Notes under the pieces: generated by a model
What the model saw: the letters and a program-made list of their open reading frames with translations, nothing else
The model's database searches: none
Told to the model about the DNA's origin: nothing
Made by a program: the position numbers and the translations under genes
In this document: in pieces, positions 18,015 to 25,689 of the stretch
Numbering within the stretch: position 1 is the stretch's first letter
Layout of the letters: each line of letters opens with the position of its first letter
Assembly (NCBI RefSeq): GCF_022347545.1
Contig: NZ_JAKREW010000039.1
Span: 1-41,467 of the forward strand
Direction of reading: 5' to 3'
Source of the DNA: Terribium retamae
Lineage (GTDB): Bacteria; Pseudomonadota; Alphaproteobacteria; Rhizobiales; Rhizobiaceae
Length of the DNA: 41,467 bases

Positions 18015-19670
18015 ATGACAATTTATGAAAGCAATGGCGATCGCGTTCCGGATCATATCCTGGCGATGGCCGAACAGGCCAAGGCCGGTGGCATCGACCG
18101 TCGCGAGTTCCTGGCTATGGCCAGCATCTTTGGTGCCTCTACAGCCATGGCTTATGGCTTGCTGGGCATCGCGGCACCGACGCCTGCCCAAGCCCAGGAA
18201 ACGCCGAAGAAGGGCGGTGTCCTTAAGGTGGCGATGAACATCAAGGACCCGAAGGATCCGCGCACCGCTGACTGGTCGGAGATCTCCAATGCCGAGCGCC
18301 AGGCGCTCGAGCCGCTGGTGAAATACACCAAGGAATACACGTTCGAGCCGTATCTCCTGGAGAAATGGGAGATCAACGACGACGCCACGGAATATACGCT
18401 CCATGTTCGCCCGGGCGTCGAATGGAACAATGGCGACAAGTTCACCGCCGATGACGTGATCTACAATCTGACCCGCTGGGCCGACAAGGCTGCGGAAGGC
18501 AACTCTATGCCGGGTCGTCTCGGCAGCCTCGTCGACGAGAAGACCAAGAAGCTGCGCGAAGGCGCGGTCGAAAAGGTCGACGACATGACGATCAAGCTGA
18601 AGCTGACCAGCCCGGATATCGCCATCATCGCCAACATGACCGATTATCCCGCGCTCATCGTACACAAGACGTTCGACGAGAAGGGCGCCAATTTCAAGAA
18701 TTGCCCGATCGGCACCGGACCGTTCGAGCTCGTCTCCTACGACGTCGGCCAGAAGGTGGTCTACAAGCGCCGTGAAACCGGCAAGTGGTGGGGTGGCGAG
18801 GCGCTGCTCGATGGTGTCGAATTCATCGACTACGGCACCGATCCGGCGGCTACGGTTGCTGCTTTCGAGTCCGGCGAAGTGCATACCAACCACGAAACGA
18901 CCGCCGATTACATCAAGATCATCGCCGATGTCGGCGCGCCGGCTTCGGAAGTGGTAACCGCCGCGACGGTGGTTTCCCGTTTCAACGTCAAGGCGAAGCC
19001 CTATGACAATCAGAAGGTGCGTCAGGCGATGTGCCTTGCGGTCGACAATGCGATAGTTCTGCAGTTGGGCTACGGCAATGCCGGCACGCCTGGCGAAAAC
19101 CATCACGTCGCGCCGATCCATCCGGAATATGTGGAACTGCCGAAGGTCAAGCGGGACATTGCCAAGGCCAAGCAGATGCTGGAGGAGGCCGGCGCTCTCG
19201 ATTTCGAGCATGAGCTGATCAGCAACGACGAGGACTATCACAAGAACACCACCGACGCGATTGCTGCGCAGTTGCGCGAGGCTGGCATCAAGGTGAAGCG
19301 CACCGTCCTGCCGAGCTCGACCTTCTGGAACGACTGGACGAAATATCCATTCTCGGAAACCAACTGGAACATGCGTCCGCTTGGCATCCAGGTGATTGCC
19401 ATCGCCTATCGTACCGGCGAAGCCTGGAACGAAACGGCCTATGCCAATCCGGATTTCGACAAGAAGGTCAATGAGGCCCTCTCGATCGCCGATGCCGAGA
19501 AGCGCAAGACGGTGATGAAGGATATTGAGCAGACGTTGCAGGATTCCGGCATCATCATCCAGCCTTACTGGCGCAAGCTCTACATCAACATCAAGCCCGA
19601 GGTGAAGAACCACTCGATGCACCCCACCTACGAGCACGACTTCGGCAAGGTCTGGCTCGAGCAGGCCTGA
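18015..19670 (+). CDS. Peptide/nickel-type ABC transporter substrate-binding protein, Tat-exported
   Basis: Family 5 extracellular solute-binding protein (DppA/OppA/NikA group) that captures the substrate of the importer encoded downstream. The 551-residue product has a twin-arginine signal (Arg29-Arg30 in DRREFLAMASIFG, cleavage probably after AQA at residue 60) placed after an unusually long charged n-region. The mature part shows the family pattern TYTLHVRPGVEWNNGDKFTADDV and GTGPFELVSYD. The ATG at 18015 follows GGGAG. Tat export suggests folding before export. The substrate cannot be read from the sequence; the MttB-like and FAD-GcvT genes farther downstream make a methylated amine compound possible. 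A strong hairpin separates it from the permease gene. Confidence 0.9.
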   Translation: MTIYESNGDRVPDHILAMAEQAKAGGIDRREFLAMASIFGASTAMAYGLLGIAAPTPAQAQETPKKGGVLKVAMNIKDPKDPRTADWSEISNAERQALEPLVKYTKEYTFEPYLLEKWEINDDATEYTLHVRPGVEWNNGDKFTADDVIYNLTRWADKAAEGNSMPGRLGSLVDEKTKKLREGAVEKVDDMTIKLKLTSPDIAIIANMTDYPALIVHKTFDEKGANFKNCPIGTGPFELVSYDVGQKVVYKRRETGKWWGGEALLDGVEFIDYGTDPAATVAAFESGEVHTNHETTADYIKIIADVGAPASEVVTAATVVSRFNVKAKPYDNQKVRQAMCLAVDNAIVLQLGYGNAGTPGENHHVAPIHPEYVELPKVKRDIAKAKQMLEEAGALDFEHELISNDEDYHKNTTDAIAAQLREAGIKVKRTVLPSSTFWNDWTKYPFSETNWNMRPLGIQVIAIAYRTGEAWNETAYANPDFDKKVNEALSIADAEKRKTVMKDIEQTLQDSGIIIQPYWRKLYINIKPEVKNHSMHPTYEHDFGKVWLEQA

Positions 19671-19681
19671 TAGATCGGTCG

Positions 19682-19711
19682 ACGGGCATGGGAGAGGTCT
19701 CCCATGCCCGT
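19682..19711 (+). terminator. Strong intercistronic hairpin after the binding-protein gene
   Basis: A perfect 14-base inverted repeat (ACGGGCATGGGAGA / TCTCCCATGCCCGT) starts 11 bases after the stop codon. No U-tract follows, so complete termination is unlikely. Such stem-loops between binding-protein and permease genes are known (malE-malF) to raise the amount of binding protein relative to membrane components by partial termination or mRNA protection. Confidence 0.75.
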
Positions 19712-19817
19712 GGCATCGCCGGCGCGGCGCCCCTTGTCGCGGCGGCCTTAAATCACAAAAGATTTTTGACTCAGGGTTGATCGTTTCTGACCCCAACCCG
19801 GCCGGCAGGGGGACGCA

Positions 19818-20852
19818 ATGCTCTCATTTATAGCCAGACGTATCGGCACGATTCTTCTGACCATGTTGTGCCTGACGCTGGTCGTTTTCTTCTTGGTGAA
19901 TCTCGAACCGAATTTGAAAAAGCTGGCGATCAGCCAGACCGAGATGCACACGCCGCCAGAGCAGCTGGAAAGCTGGTTGGTCAATCATGGCTACCGGCAG
20001 AATTTCTTCGTTCGTTATGGGCATTGGCTGGGCGTCCTCAAGATGGAGCCCATCGTCGATCCGGCGACCGGCAAGGCTTCCCAGCGTTTCTCGTTCTGCA
20101 ACGATCCTGCGGAGCCGGCTTATTCCGGGGTGCTGCAAGGCAATTTCGGCTGCTCGACCAAGTTCAAGACAACCGTTGCGGCCAAACTGTTTCCGGCACT
20201 GCGCGCAACAGGTATCCTGATGTTCTGGGTGCTTGTGGTGATGGTGCCGGTGTCGCTGCTCATAGGCATCCTTGCCGGCATGCGAGAGGGGTCACGCACG
20301 GACCGAGTTTTGTCGGTCGCGTCCATCGCCACGACGGCGACGCCTGAATATGTCTCGGGCGTCATCTTTACCGTCATTTTCGCGTCTTGGCTCGGCTGGT
20401 TGAACGGTTCTGCGGCGTCAGCGGCGCAAGGCATCACGTTTTATAATTTCACACTGCCGGTGATCACGCTTGCGATCTACGGCATCGGTTACATCGCGCG
20501 CATGACGCGCGCGTCGATGGTCGAGGTGATGACGCAGCAATACATCCGCACAGCCCGACTGAAGGGGTTGTCCTTCTCCAACGTGGTCGTCAAGCACGCG
20601 CTGCGCAACGCACTGATTGCACCTTTCACCGTCATCATGCTGCAGTTTCCGTGGCTGCTGACCGGCGTCGTCATCGTCGAGACGATGTTCCGCTACCAGG
20701 GCTTCGGCTACACGCTCGTGGAGGCCGCCGGCAACAATGATATCGACCTTCTGCTAGGCTGTTCGCTGGTCTCGGTGTTCATCGTGCTGATCACCCAGCT
20801 GATCTCGGATGTCGGCTATGCATACCTCAACCCGCGCATCCGTGTGCAGTAG
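19818..20852 (+). CDS. ABC transporter permease, DppB type
   Basis: First inner-membrane permease of the peptide/nickel-type importer. The 344-residue protein begins with a membrane segment (MLSFIARRIGTILLTMLCLTLVVFFLVNL) typical of DppB/OppB proteins and has the coupling EAA-loop segment QYIRTARLKGLSFSNVVVKHALRNALIAP. The periplasmic loop after the first segment (about residues 30-125) is longer than usual and has two cysteines (FCNDP and FGCST). The ATG at 19818 follows GGGGGAC. The next permease follows after 12 bases. Substrate unknown. Confidence 0.9.
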   Translation: MLSFIARRIGTILLTMLCLTLVVFFLVNLEPNLKKLAISQTEMHTPPEQLESWLVNHGYRQNFFVRYGHWLGVLKMEPIVDPATGKASQRFSFCNDPAEPAYSGVLQGNFGCSTKFKTTVAAKLFPALRATGILMFWVLVVMVPVSLLIGILAGMREGSRTDRVLSVASIATTATPEYVSGVIFTVIFASWLGWLNGSAASAAQGITFYNFTLPVITLAIYGIGYIARMTRASMVEVMTQQYIRTARLKGLSFSNVVVKHALRNALIAPFTVIMLQFPWLLTGVVIVETMFRYQGFGYTLVEAAGNNDIDLLLGCSLVSVFIVLITQLISDVGYAYLNPRIRVQ

Positions 20853-20864
20853 GGAGGCCGAGCG

Positions 20865-22022
20865 ATGCAGATCGAATATATCGGAGCCTTCAACATCGTC
20901 ATCGGCGTGCTGGTGCGGTTCTGGCCGGTCTGGCTGGCGCTGGCCATCGTGCTGGGCGCCAGCTTCGCCTATAAGAAGAGACTTGGTCTCTATGGTCAGC
21001 TCTTCGACAGCAGCGTCGGCATAGCAGGCGTCGTCATCTGCCTTTTCTGGCTATTCACCGCGATCTTCGCCTCGACCGTCGCTCCGTTCGATCCACTGGC
21101 CCAGATACCGGTGATGAAGGACGCGCTGCCCGGAGCGATCGAACCCGCTTCCAAGGGCGTGTTCCTGTTCGGTGGCGACAAGCTCGCGCGCGACATATTC
21201 TCGCGCATGGTCTATGGCAGCCAGATCGTGCTGATCATCGCACCCGCAGCCACCGGTTTTGCGCTCATGGTCGGCATTACCCTCGGCCTGCCGGCCGGTT
21301 ACTACGGCGGTAAGATCGATACCGTGCTGTCGTTCCTGGCCAACCTCGTTCTGGCCTTCCCGGTGATCCTGCTGTTCTACCTGCTGGTCACCCCGGGTAT
21401 CATGGATACGCCGATCCCTTATGCGATGGCGGGATTGTTCTTCCTGTTCCCGATCATCTTCTTCTGCGCGCTGTTCTGGACCCGCTACAAGAACAGGCCT
21501 GATCGCCTTTACCTGCTGCTTGGGCTGACACTGGTGATCGGCGGCTGGATTTATGCCGGCCTGGTGTTCGATGCGGATCCGCTCCGGATCGTGCATATCG
21601 ACCCGAACCAGCTCAATATCTTCGTGGCAGTGGTGTTCGCCTCCTCGCCGGGCGTATTCCGTATCGTTCGCGGCCTGACCATGGACATCAAGACCCGCGA
21701 CTACGTGGCGGCAGCCCAGACACGAGGCGAGACGCCTTGGTACATCATGCTGTGGGAAATCCTTCCCAACGCGCGCGGACCACTGATCGTCGATGCCTGC
21801 CTGCGCATCGGCTACACGACCATCCTGCTTGGTACGTTGGGTTATTTCGGTCTCGGTCTCGCACCGGAAAGCCCGGACTGGGGAACGGCGATCAAGGACG
21901 CCAGCCGCTTGCTGCGTTCGTTCATCCACCCCGCGCTTCCGCCGACGATCGCACTGATGTCGTTCGTGCTGGGATTGAACCTGCTCGCCGACTCTCTGCG
22001 TGAACAATCAATGAAGGACTAG
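20865..22022 (+). CDS. ABC transporter permease, DppC type, with extra membrane insertion
   Basis: Second permease of the importer. The 385-residue protein is about 80 residues longer than typical DppC/OppC. The coupling segment DYVAAAQTRGETPWYIMLWEILPNARGPLI and C-terminal APESPDWGTAIKDA match the family. The extra length lies in the middle: after AFPVILLFYLLVTPG come two more hydrophobic stretches (MAGLFFLFPIIFFCALFW, about 183-202, and LYLLLGLTLVIGGWIYAGLVF) and a short loop before QLNIFVAVVFASSPG. The ATG at 20865 follows GGAGG by about seven bases; the stop abuts the ATPase gene. The insertion may provide extra helices or a contact with the binding protein. Confidence 0.88.
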   Translation: MQIEYIGAFNIVIGVLVRFWPVWLALAIVLGASFAYKKRLGLYGQLFDSSVGIAGVVICLFWLFTAIFASTVAPFDPLAQIPVMKDALPGAIEPASKGVFLFGGDKLARDIFSRMVYGSQIVLIIAPAATGFALMVGITLGLPAGYYGGKIDTVLSFLANLVLAFPVILLFYLLVTPGIMDTPIPYAMAGLFFLFPIIFFCALFWTRYKNRPDRLYLLLGLTLVIGGWIYAGLVFDADPLRIVHIDPNQLNIFVAVVFASSPGVFRIVRGLTMDIKTRDYVAAAQTRGETPWYIMLWEILPNARGPLIVDACLRIGYTTILLGTLGYFGLGLAPESPDWGTAIKDASRLLRSFIHPALPPTIALMSFVLGLNLLADSLREQSMKD

Positions 22023-22036
22023 TGGAGGGCGACGCC

Positions 22037-24766
22037 ATGAACGAAGCCGTAAAAGCCACGAACACTGCCAACGCCCAGCCGATCATCGAGATCGAAAACC
22101 TGTCGATCTCGTTCTTCACCCGCAAGGGTGAGATACCAGCTGTGATGGATTTCTCCTGCACGGTGATGCCGGGTGAGGCGATGGGTATCGTCGGGGAGAG
22201 CGGTTGCGGCAAGTCGACCGTTTCGCTCGGGATCATGCGCGACCTGTCCAATGTCGGCAAGATCGTCGGCGGACGCATCAAGTTCCAGGGCAAGGACATG
22301 GGCGAGATGTCCGAGGAGGAGCTTCGTTCCATCCGCGGCAACAAGATCGCCATGATCTACCAGGAACCTATGGCCTCGCTGAACCCGGCCATGAAGATCG
22401 GCCAGCAGTTGATGGAAGTGCCTCTTATCCACGACAAAGTGTCGAAGGAAGAGGCCTACCAGCGTTCGCTGGAGATGGTGAGGGCGGTCAAGTTGCCTGA
22501 TCCGGAACGCATGATGCGTTCCTATCCGCACCAGCTTTCCGGCGGCCAGCAGCAGCGCATCGTCATTGCCATGGCGCTTCTGTCGAAGCCGGCGCTGCTG
22601 TTGCTCGACGAGCCGACAACCGCGCTGGACGTGACGGTGGAAGCCGGCATCGTCGAACTGGTGAAGGGACTTGGACAGAAGTTCGGCACCTCGATGATCT
22701 TCGTGTCGCACAATCTGGGGCTGATCCTGGAGACCTGCGACAAGATCACCGTGATGTATTCGGGCGAAGCGGTCGAAACCGGCAAGATCGAGGACGTGTT
22801 CGACCGCATGCGGCATCCCTATACGCAGGGGTTGTTCCGCTCGATCCCTTTGCCGGGAGCTGACAAGAACGAGAGGCCGCTCATCGCCATACCCGGCCAA
22901 CTGCCATTGCCGCATGAGCGTCCGAAGGGCTGCAATTTCGGGCCGCGCTGCCACCACTTCGTGGACGGCGTGTGCAACGCCGCTGAAATCCCGATGATCG
23001 ACGTCGAAGGCCACGAAGGGCATTTCTCGCGCTGTGTACGCTTCGATGAGATCGACTGGACGGCTCTGCCGCCAGGCGCAAAGAAATCCGCCGAGCCCGT
23101 CAAGCCGGGCGCGCCGGTGCTCAAGATCGACGACCTGAAGAAATATTACCATGTCGGCGCCGGCGGCGTATTTGGCGGTGGCGAGGGGCGCACGGTCAAG
23201 GCCAACGAGACGATAAGCTTCGAGGCGCGCGAAAGCGAAACGGTCGCCATCGTCGGCGAAAGTGGTTGCGGGAAGTCGACGCTGGCCAAGGTTCTGCTCG
23301 GGCTGGAGACCGCGAGCTCCGGCAAGGTGACGCTTGGCAACAGTGAAATCCAGTCTACCGGCATCGAGAAGCGTGACGTCGACACGGTCTCCGCCATTCA
23401 GATGGTATTCCAGAATCCGTTCGATACGCTGAATCCCAGCCATACCGTTGGTTCGCAGATCATCCGTACGCTGGAGAAATTCAAGGTCGGCAAGACGGTC
23501 GCCGACCGCAAGCAGCGCATGCTGGAACTGCTCGATCTCGTGAAGCTGCCGAGAGCTTTTGCCGAGCGCAAGCCGCGGCAGCTTTCCGGCGGTCAGAAAC
23601 AGCGCATCGGCGTGGCGCGAGCCTTTGCCGGGTCGGCCAAGGTGGTTGTGGCGGACGAGCCCGTGTCCGCCCTCGACGTGTCGGTTCAGGCCGCTGTCAC
23701 CGAGCTGCTGATGGATATCCAGCGCAAGAACAAGACGACGATGCTGTTCATCAGCCACGATCTGTCGGTCGTGCGCTACATCGCAGACCGCGTCGTCGTT
23801 ATGTATCTTGGCCACATCGTGGAGCAAGGCACGACGGATCAGATCTTCTCGCCGCCCTATCATCCCTATACGGAGGCATTGCTGTCGGCGATCCCGATCG
23901 CCGACACCTCTGTGGTGAAGAAGCACATCGTTCTGGAAGGCGACATTCCCTCGGCAATGAACCCGCCGACCGGATGTCCATTCCAGACACGCTGCCGTTA
24001 CAAACATCTGGTGCCGGAAGGCCGCTGCGAGAAAGAACTGCCACCATTGAAGGACCTTGGCGATGGGCACAGGTCACTTTGCTGGCTGTCGGACGAGGTC
24101 CTGTCGACCATGGAGCCGGTGATACGCTTCGATAAGGAGCATGTGGCGCTCGAAGGCTTGCCAGACGATGCGGTAGAGGTTGTCGACGCGACCGTGGTGA
24201 GCGACGAAATCCAGCCCGTCCGCAAGACCGCCGCTGCTCGCAAATCCACAAGGACGGCGAAGAAGACAGAAACGGTTGCACTCCTGGCGGAGCCGGCCGT
24301 CGCGAAGAGGCCTGTCGCCACGAAGGCCTCCGCTAAGGGTGCGATGGAGACGCCGAAAAAAGCCAGCCCTGCAAAGGGCTCCAGGACGAAGGCTGCGGCC
24401 GCCAAGCCGGCCAAAGCCGTCAGGGAGAGGAAGGTGGCTTCGGCACCGGTGGAGCCACCGGCACCGGTGGAGCCGATCGATCCTGCCGATGTTGGCCGGC
24501 CGGCCCGCATGGCGCGGCCCGCCCAGCCCGACGACCTCAAGCTGATCGTGGGCATCGGACCTCAGATCGAGATCGCCCTCAACGATTTCGGCATCTACCG
24601 TCATGCACAGATCGCAGGCTGGTCAGAAACCGAGCGCGAGTGGGTGGACAAGCGCCTGATGCTGCTGGGCCGTACAGAACGCGACGAGTGGGTCAAGCAG
24701 GCCAGGGCTCTCGCCGATGGCGGCGAAGAGGAATATGTGCGGGTGTTCGGCAGAAAGCCAAGATAG
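22037..24766 (+). CDS. Dual ABC ATPase (DppD-DppF type) with C-terminal H3TH-like domain
   Basis: Single-chain double ATPase energising the importer. In 909 residues: first nucleotide-binding domain with Walker A GESGCGKST (53-61), signature LSGGQ (167-171) and LLLDEPTTALD; an oligopeptide/dipeptide C-terminal region with CNFGPRCHHFVDGVC; second domain with Walker A (407-415), signature LSGGQ (516-520) and VVADEPVSALD; a second cysteine-bearing tail (CPFQTRCRY); then a Lys/Ala/Pro-rich low-complexity linker (about 720-830) and an 80-residue terminal domain (830-909) with DDLKLIVGIGPQIEIALNDFGI, resembling the H3TH domain at the C-terminus of rhizobial NuoE. The ATG at 22037 was preferred over GTG at 22022 because GGAGG lies eight bases upstream. 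The fused tail is unusual for a transporter ATPase. Confidence 0.92.
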   Translation: MNEAVKATNTANAQPIIEIENLSISFFTRKGEIPAVMDFSCTVMPGEAMGIVGESGCGKSTVSLGIMRDLSNVGKIVGGRIKFQGKDMGEMSEEELRSIRGNKIAMIYQEPMASLNPAMKIGQQLMEVPLIHDKVSKEEAYQRSLEMVRAVKLPDPERMMRSYPHQLSGGQQQRIVIAMALLSKPALLLLDEPTTALDVTVEAGIVELVKGLGQKFGTSMIFVSHNLGLILETCDKITVMYSGEAVETGKIEDVFDRMRHPYTQGLFRSIPLPGADKNERPLIAIPGQLPLPHERPKGCNFGPRCHHFVDGVCNAAEIPMIDVEGHEGHFSRCVRFDEIDWTALPPGAKKSAEPVKPGAPVLKIDDLKKYYHVGAGGVFGGGEGRTVKANETISFEARESETVAIVGESGCGKSTLAKVLLGLETASSGKVTLGNSEIQSTGIEKRDVDTVSAIQMVFQNPFDTLNPSHTVGSQIIRTLEKFKVGKTVADRKQRMLELLDLVKLPRAFAERKPRQLSGGQKQRIGVARAFAGSAKVVVADEPVSALDVSVQAAVTELLMDIQRKNKTTMLFISHDLSVVRYIADRVVVMYLGHIVEQGTTDQIFSPPYHPYTEALLSAIPIADTSVVKKHIVLEGDIPSAMNPPTGCPFQTRCRYKHLVPEGRCEKELPPLKDLGDGHRSLCWLSDEVLSTMEPVIRFDKEHVALEGLPDDAVEVVDATVVSDEIQPVRKTAAARKSTRTAKKTETVALLAEPAVAKRPVATKASAKGAMETPKKASPAKGSRTKAAAAKPAKAVRERKVASAPVEPPAPVEPIDPADVGRPARMARPAQPDDLKLIVGIGPQIEIALNDFGIYRHAQIAGWSETEREWVDKRLMLLGRTERDEWVKQARALADGGEEEYVRVFGRKPR

Positions 24767-24788
24767 TCGCTTCAAATAGCGACTATCT
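24761..24788 (+). terminator. Hairpin at the end of the ABC operon
   Basis: AGATAGTCGCT and AGCGACTATCT form a perfect 11-base stem around a 6-base loop. The left arm contains the stop codon of the ATPase gene. No clean U-tract follows, so it is either a weak terminator or a 3' end stabiliser; it lies directly beside the palindromic repeat block. Confidence 0.6.
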
Positions 24789-24790
24789 GG

Positions 24791-24896
24791 CCCAGAGCAT
24801 TTTGTAGCCAAGTGGAATCACTTGGCTTTGCAAAAAAGCGGCGAAGCAAAACCTTAGTGCGTTTCCGCGTTTCCGCAAAAAACGGAAACGCTCTAG
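24791..24896. repeat. Rhizobial-type intergenic palindromic repeat block
   Basis: This gap holds nested palindromes: AGCCAAGTG (24806-24814) and CACTTGGCT (24819-24827) around GAAT, then GCGTTTCCG (24867-24875) and CGGAAACGC (24883-24891) around a CA-rich 7-base loop; the string CGTTTCCG occurs twice. Mosaic blocks of this look (RIME-like elements) are scattered between genes in Rhizobiales. The family name is from memory; a genome search would confirm many copies. Confidence 0.65.
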
Positions 24897-25483
24897 CGAC
24901 AGCTCTGCAGTTGGCTGCGGTAACGGTCGGCCATGGCGGCGGTGTCGCGAGCATAGCGCTGGATGCCGCTGTTGCCGCGCCAGTCGCCGCGCTTGAAGCC
25001 ACCCCATCCGAGATAATAGGCGAGGTAGAGATTGTAGGTATCGTCACGCGCCACGCCGTAGGTGTCGACCGTTTTGGTGTGATACCAGCCGACGAAGTCC
25101 ACCGCGTCGGCAAAATTGGTGCGGCTTGCGGTGAAGTTGCCGCTTTCCCGCCGGTACTGGCTCCAGGTACCGTCGAGGGCCTGCGAATAACCGTAGGCGC
25201 TCGAAACCCGAGTCCACGGAATGAAGCCGAGCAGTTTTGTGCGCGGCGGGCGCGCGTTGCTTTTGAAGCCGGATTCCTTGCGCACGGTCGCCATCAGCAC
25301 ATGCATCGGAATGCCATACTTCCGCTGCGTGCGTTCAGCCGCAGAACGCCAGTCGTTGAACCAGCCATCGCGCTGGTCGAAGACGGCGCACACGTCGTTG
25401 ATACGGTTTGGTGCCGTTGCGCAGGCGCCAAGCACCAGCACGACGCCCATCGCTAAAACTCGACTAAAACTGTACGCACGCAT
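24893..25483 (-). CDS. Lytic transglycosylase-like lipoprotein
   Basis: Probable peptidoglycan-cleaving or -binding lipoprotein. The 196-residue product has a lipoprotein signal peptide with lipobox LGAC (Cys21 in VVLVLGACATAP) and an SLT-like lysozyme fold: LMATVRKESGFKSNA, whose Glu70-Ser71 pair matches the catalytic Glu-Ser of soluble lytic transglycosylases, followed by AYGYSQALDGTWSQYRRESG and a C-terminal helix region (YNLYLAYYLGWGGFKRG). The start codon at 25483 gives a complete lipoprotein signal, though no clear ribosome binding site precedes it. It is transcribed opposite to the flanking operons and divergently from the MttB-like gene, so it is probably independent. Enzymatic activity is inferred. 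Confidence 0.82.
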   Translation of the reverse strand: MRAYSFSRVLAMGVVLVLGACATAPNRINDVCAVFDQRDGWFNDWRSAAERTQRKYGIPMHVLMATVRKESGFKSNARPPRTKLLGFIPWTRVSSAYGYSQALDGTWSQYRRESGNFTASRTNFADAVDFVGWYHTKTVDTYGVARDDTYNLYLAYYLGWGGFKRGDWRGNSGIQRYARDTAAMADRYRSQLQSCR

Positions 25484-25689
25484 GGCGAGAGCATTAGTGG
25501 CAAATCATAAAAGGAGTCTTGCGGCGCTTCTTAACCTGTTTGGCGGATGCAAGGCGGTTGTAGATATTCCGACCTTTCATGTCGCTTTCGCGTTATCAGC
25601 GAGGCTTATGTGACGCTGAAGATAAAATCTCGTCCGGAAATGACGTATTTTTGATAGTAGGGCGAGCCGAATGACGCTCTGATGCGGTT

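Noticed and set aside
18009..19796. A 595-codon minus-strand frame over the binding-protein gene
   Set aside because: Antisense shadow; the plus-strand product has a Tat signal and clear family motifs.
22019..24070. A 683-codon minus-strand open frame across the ABC ATPase gene
   Set aside because: Antisense shadow of a gene with full ABC motifs; composition is His/Arg/Asp-rich, typical of reverse-frame translation.
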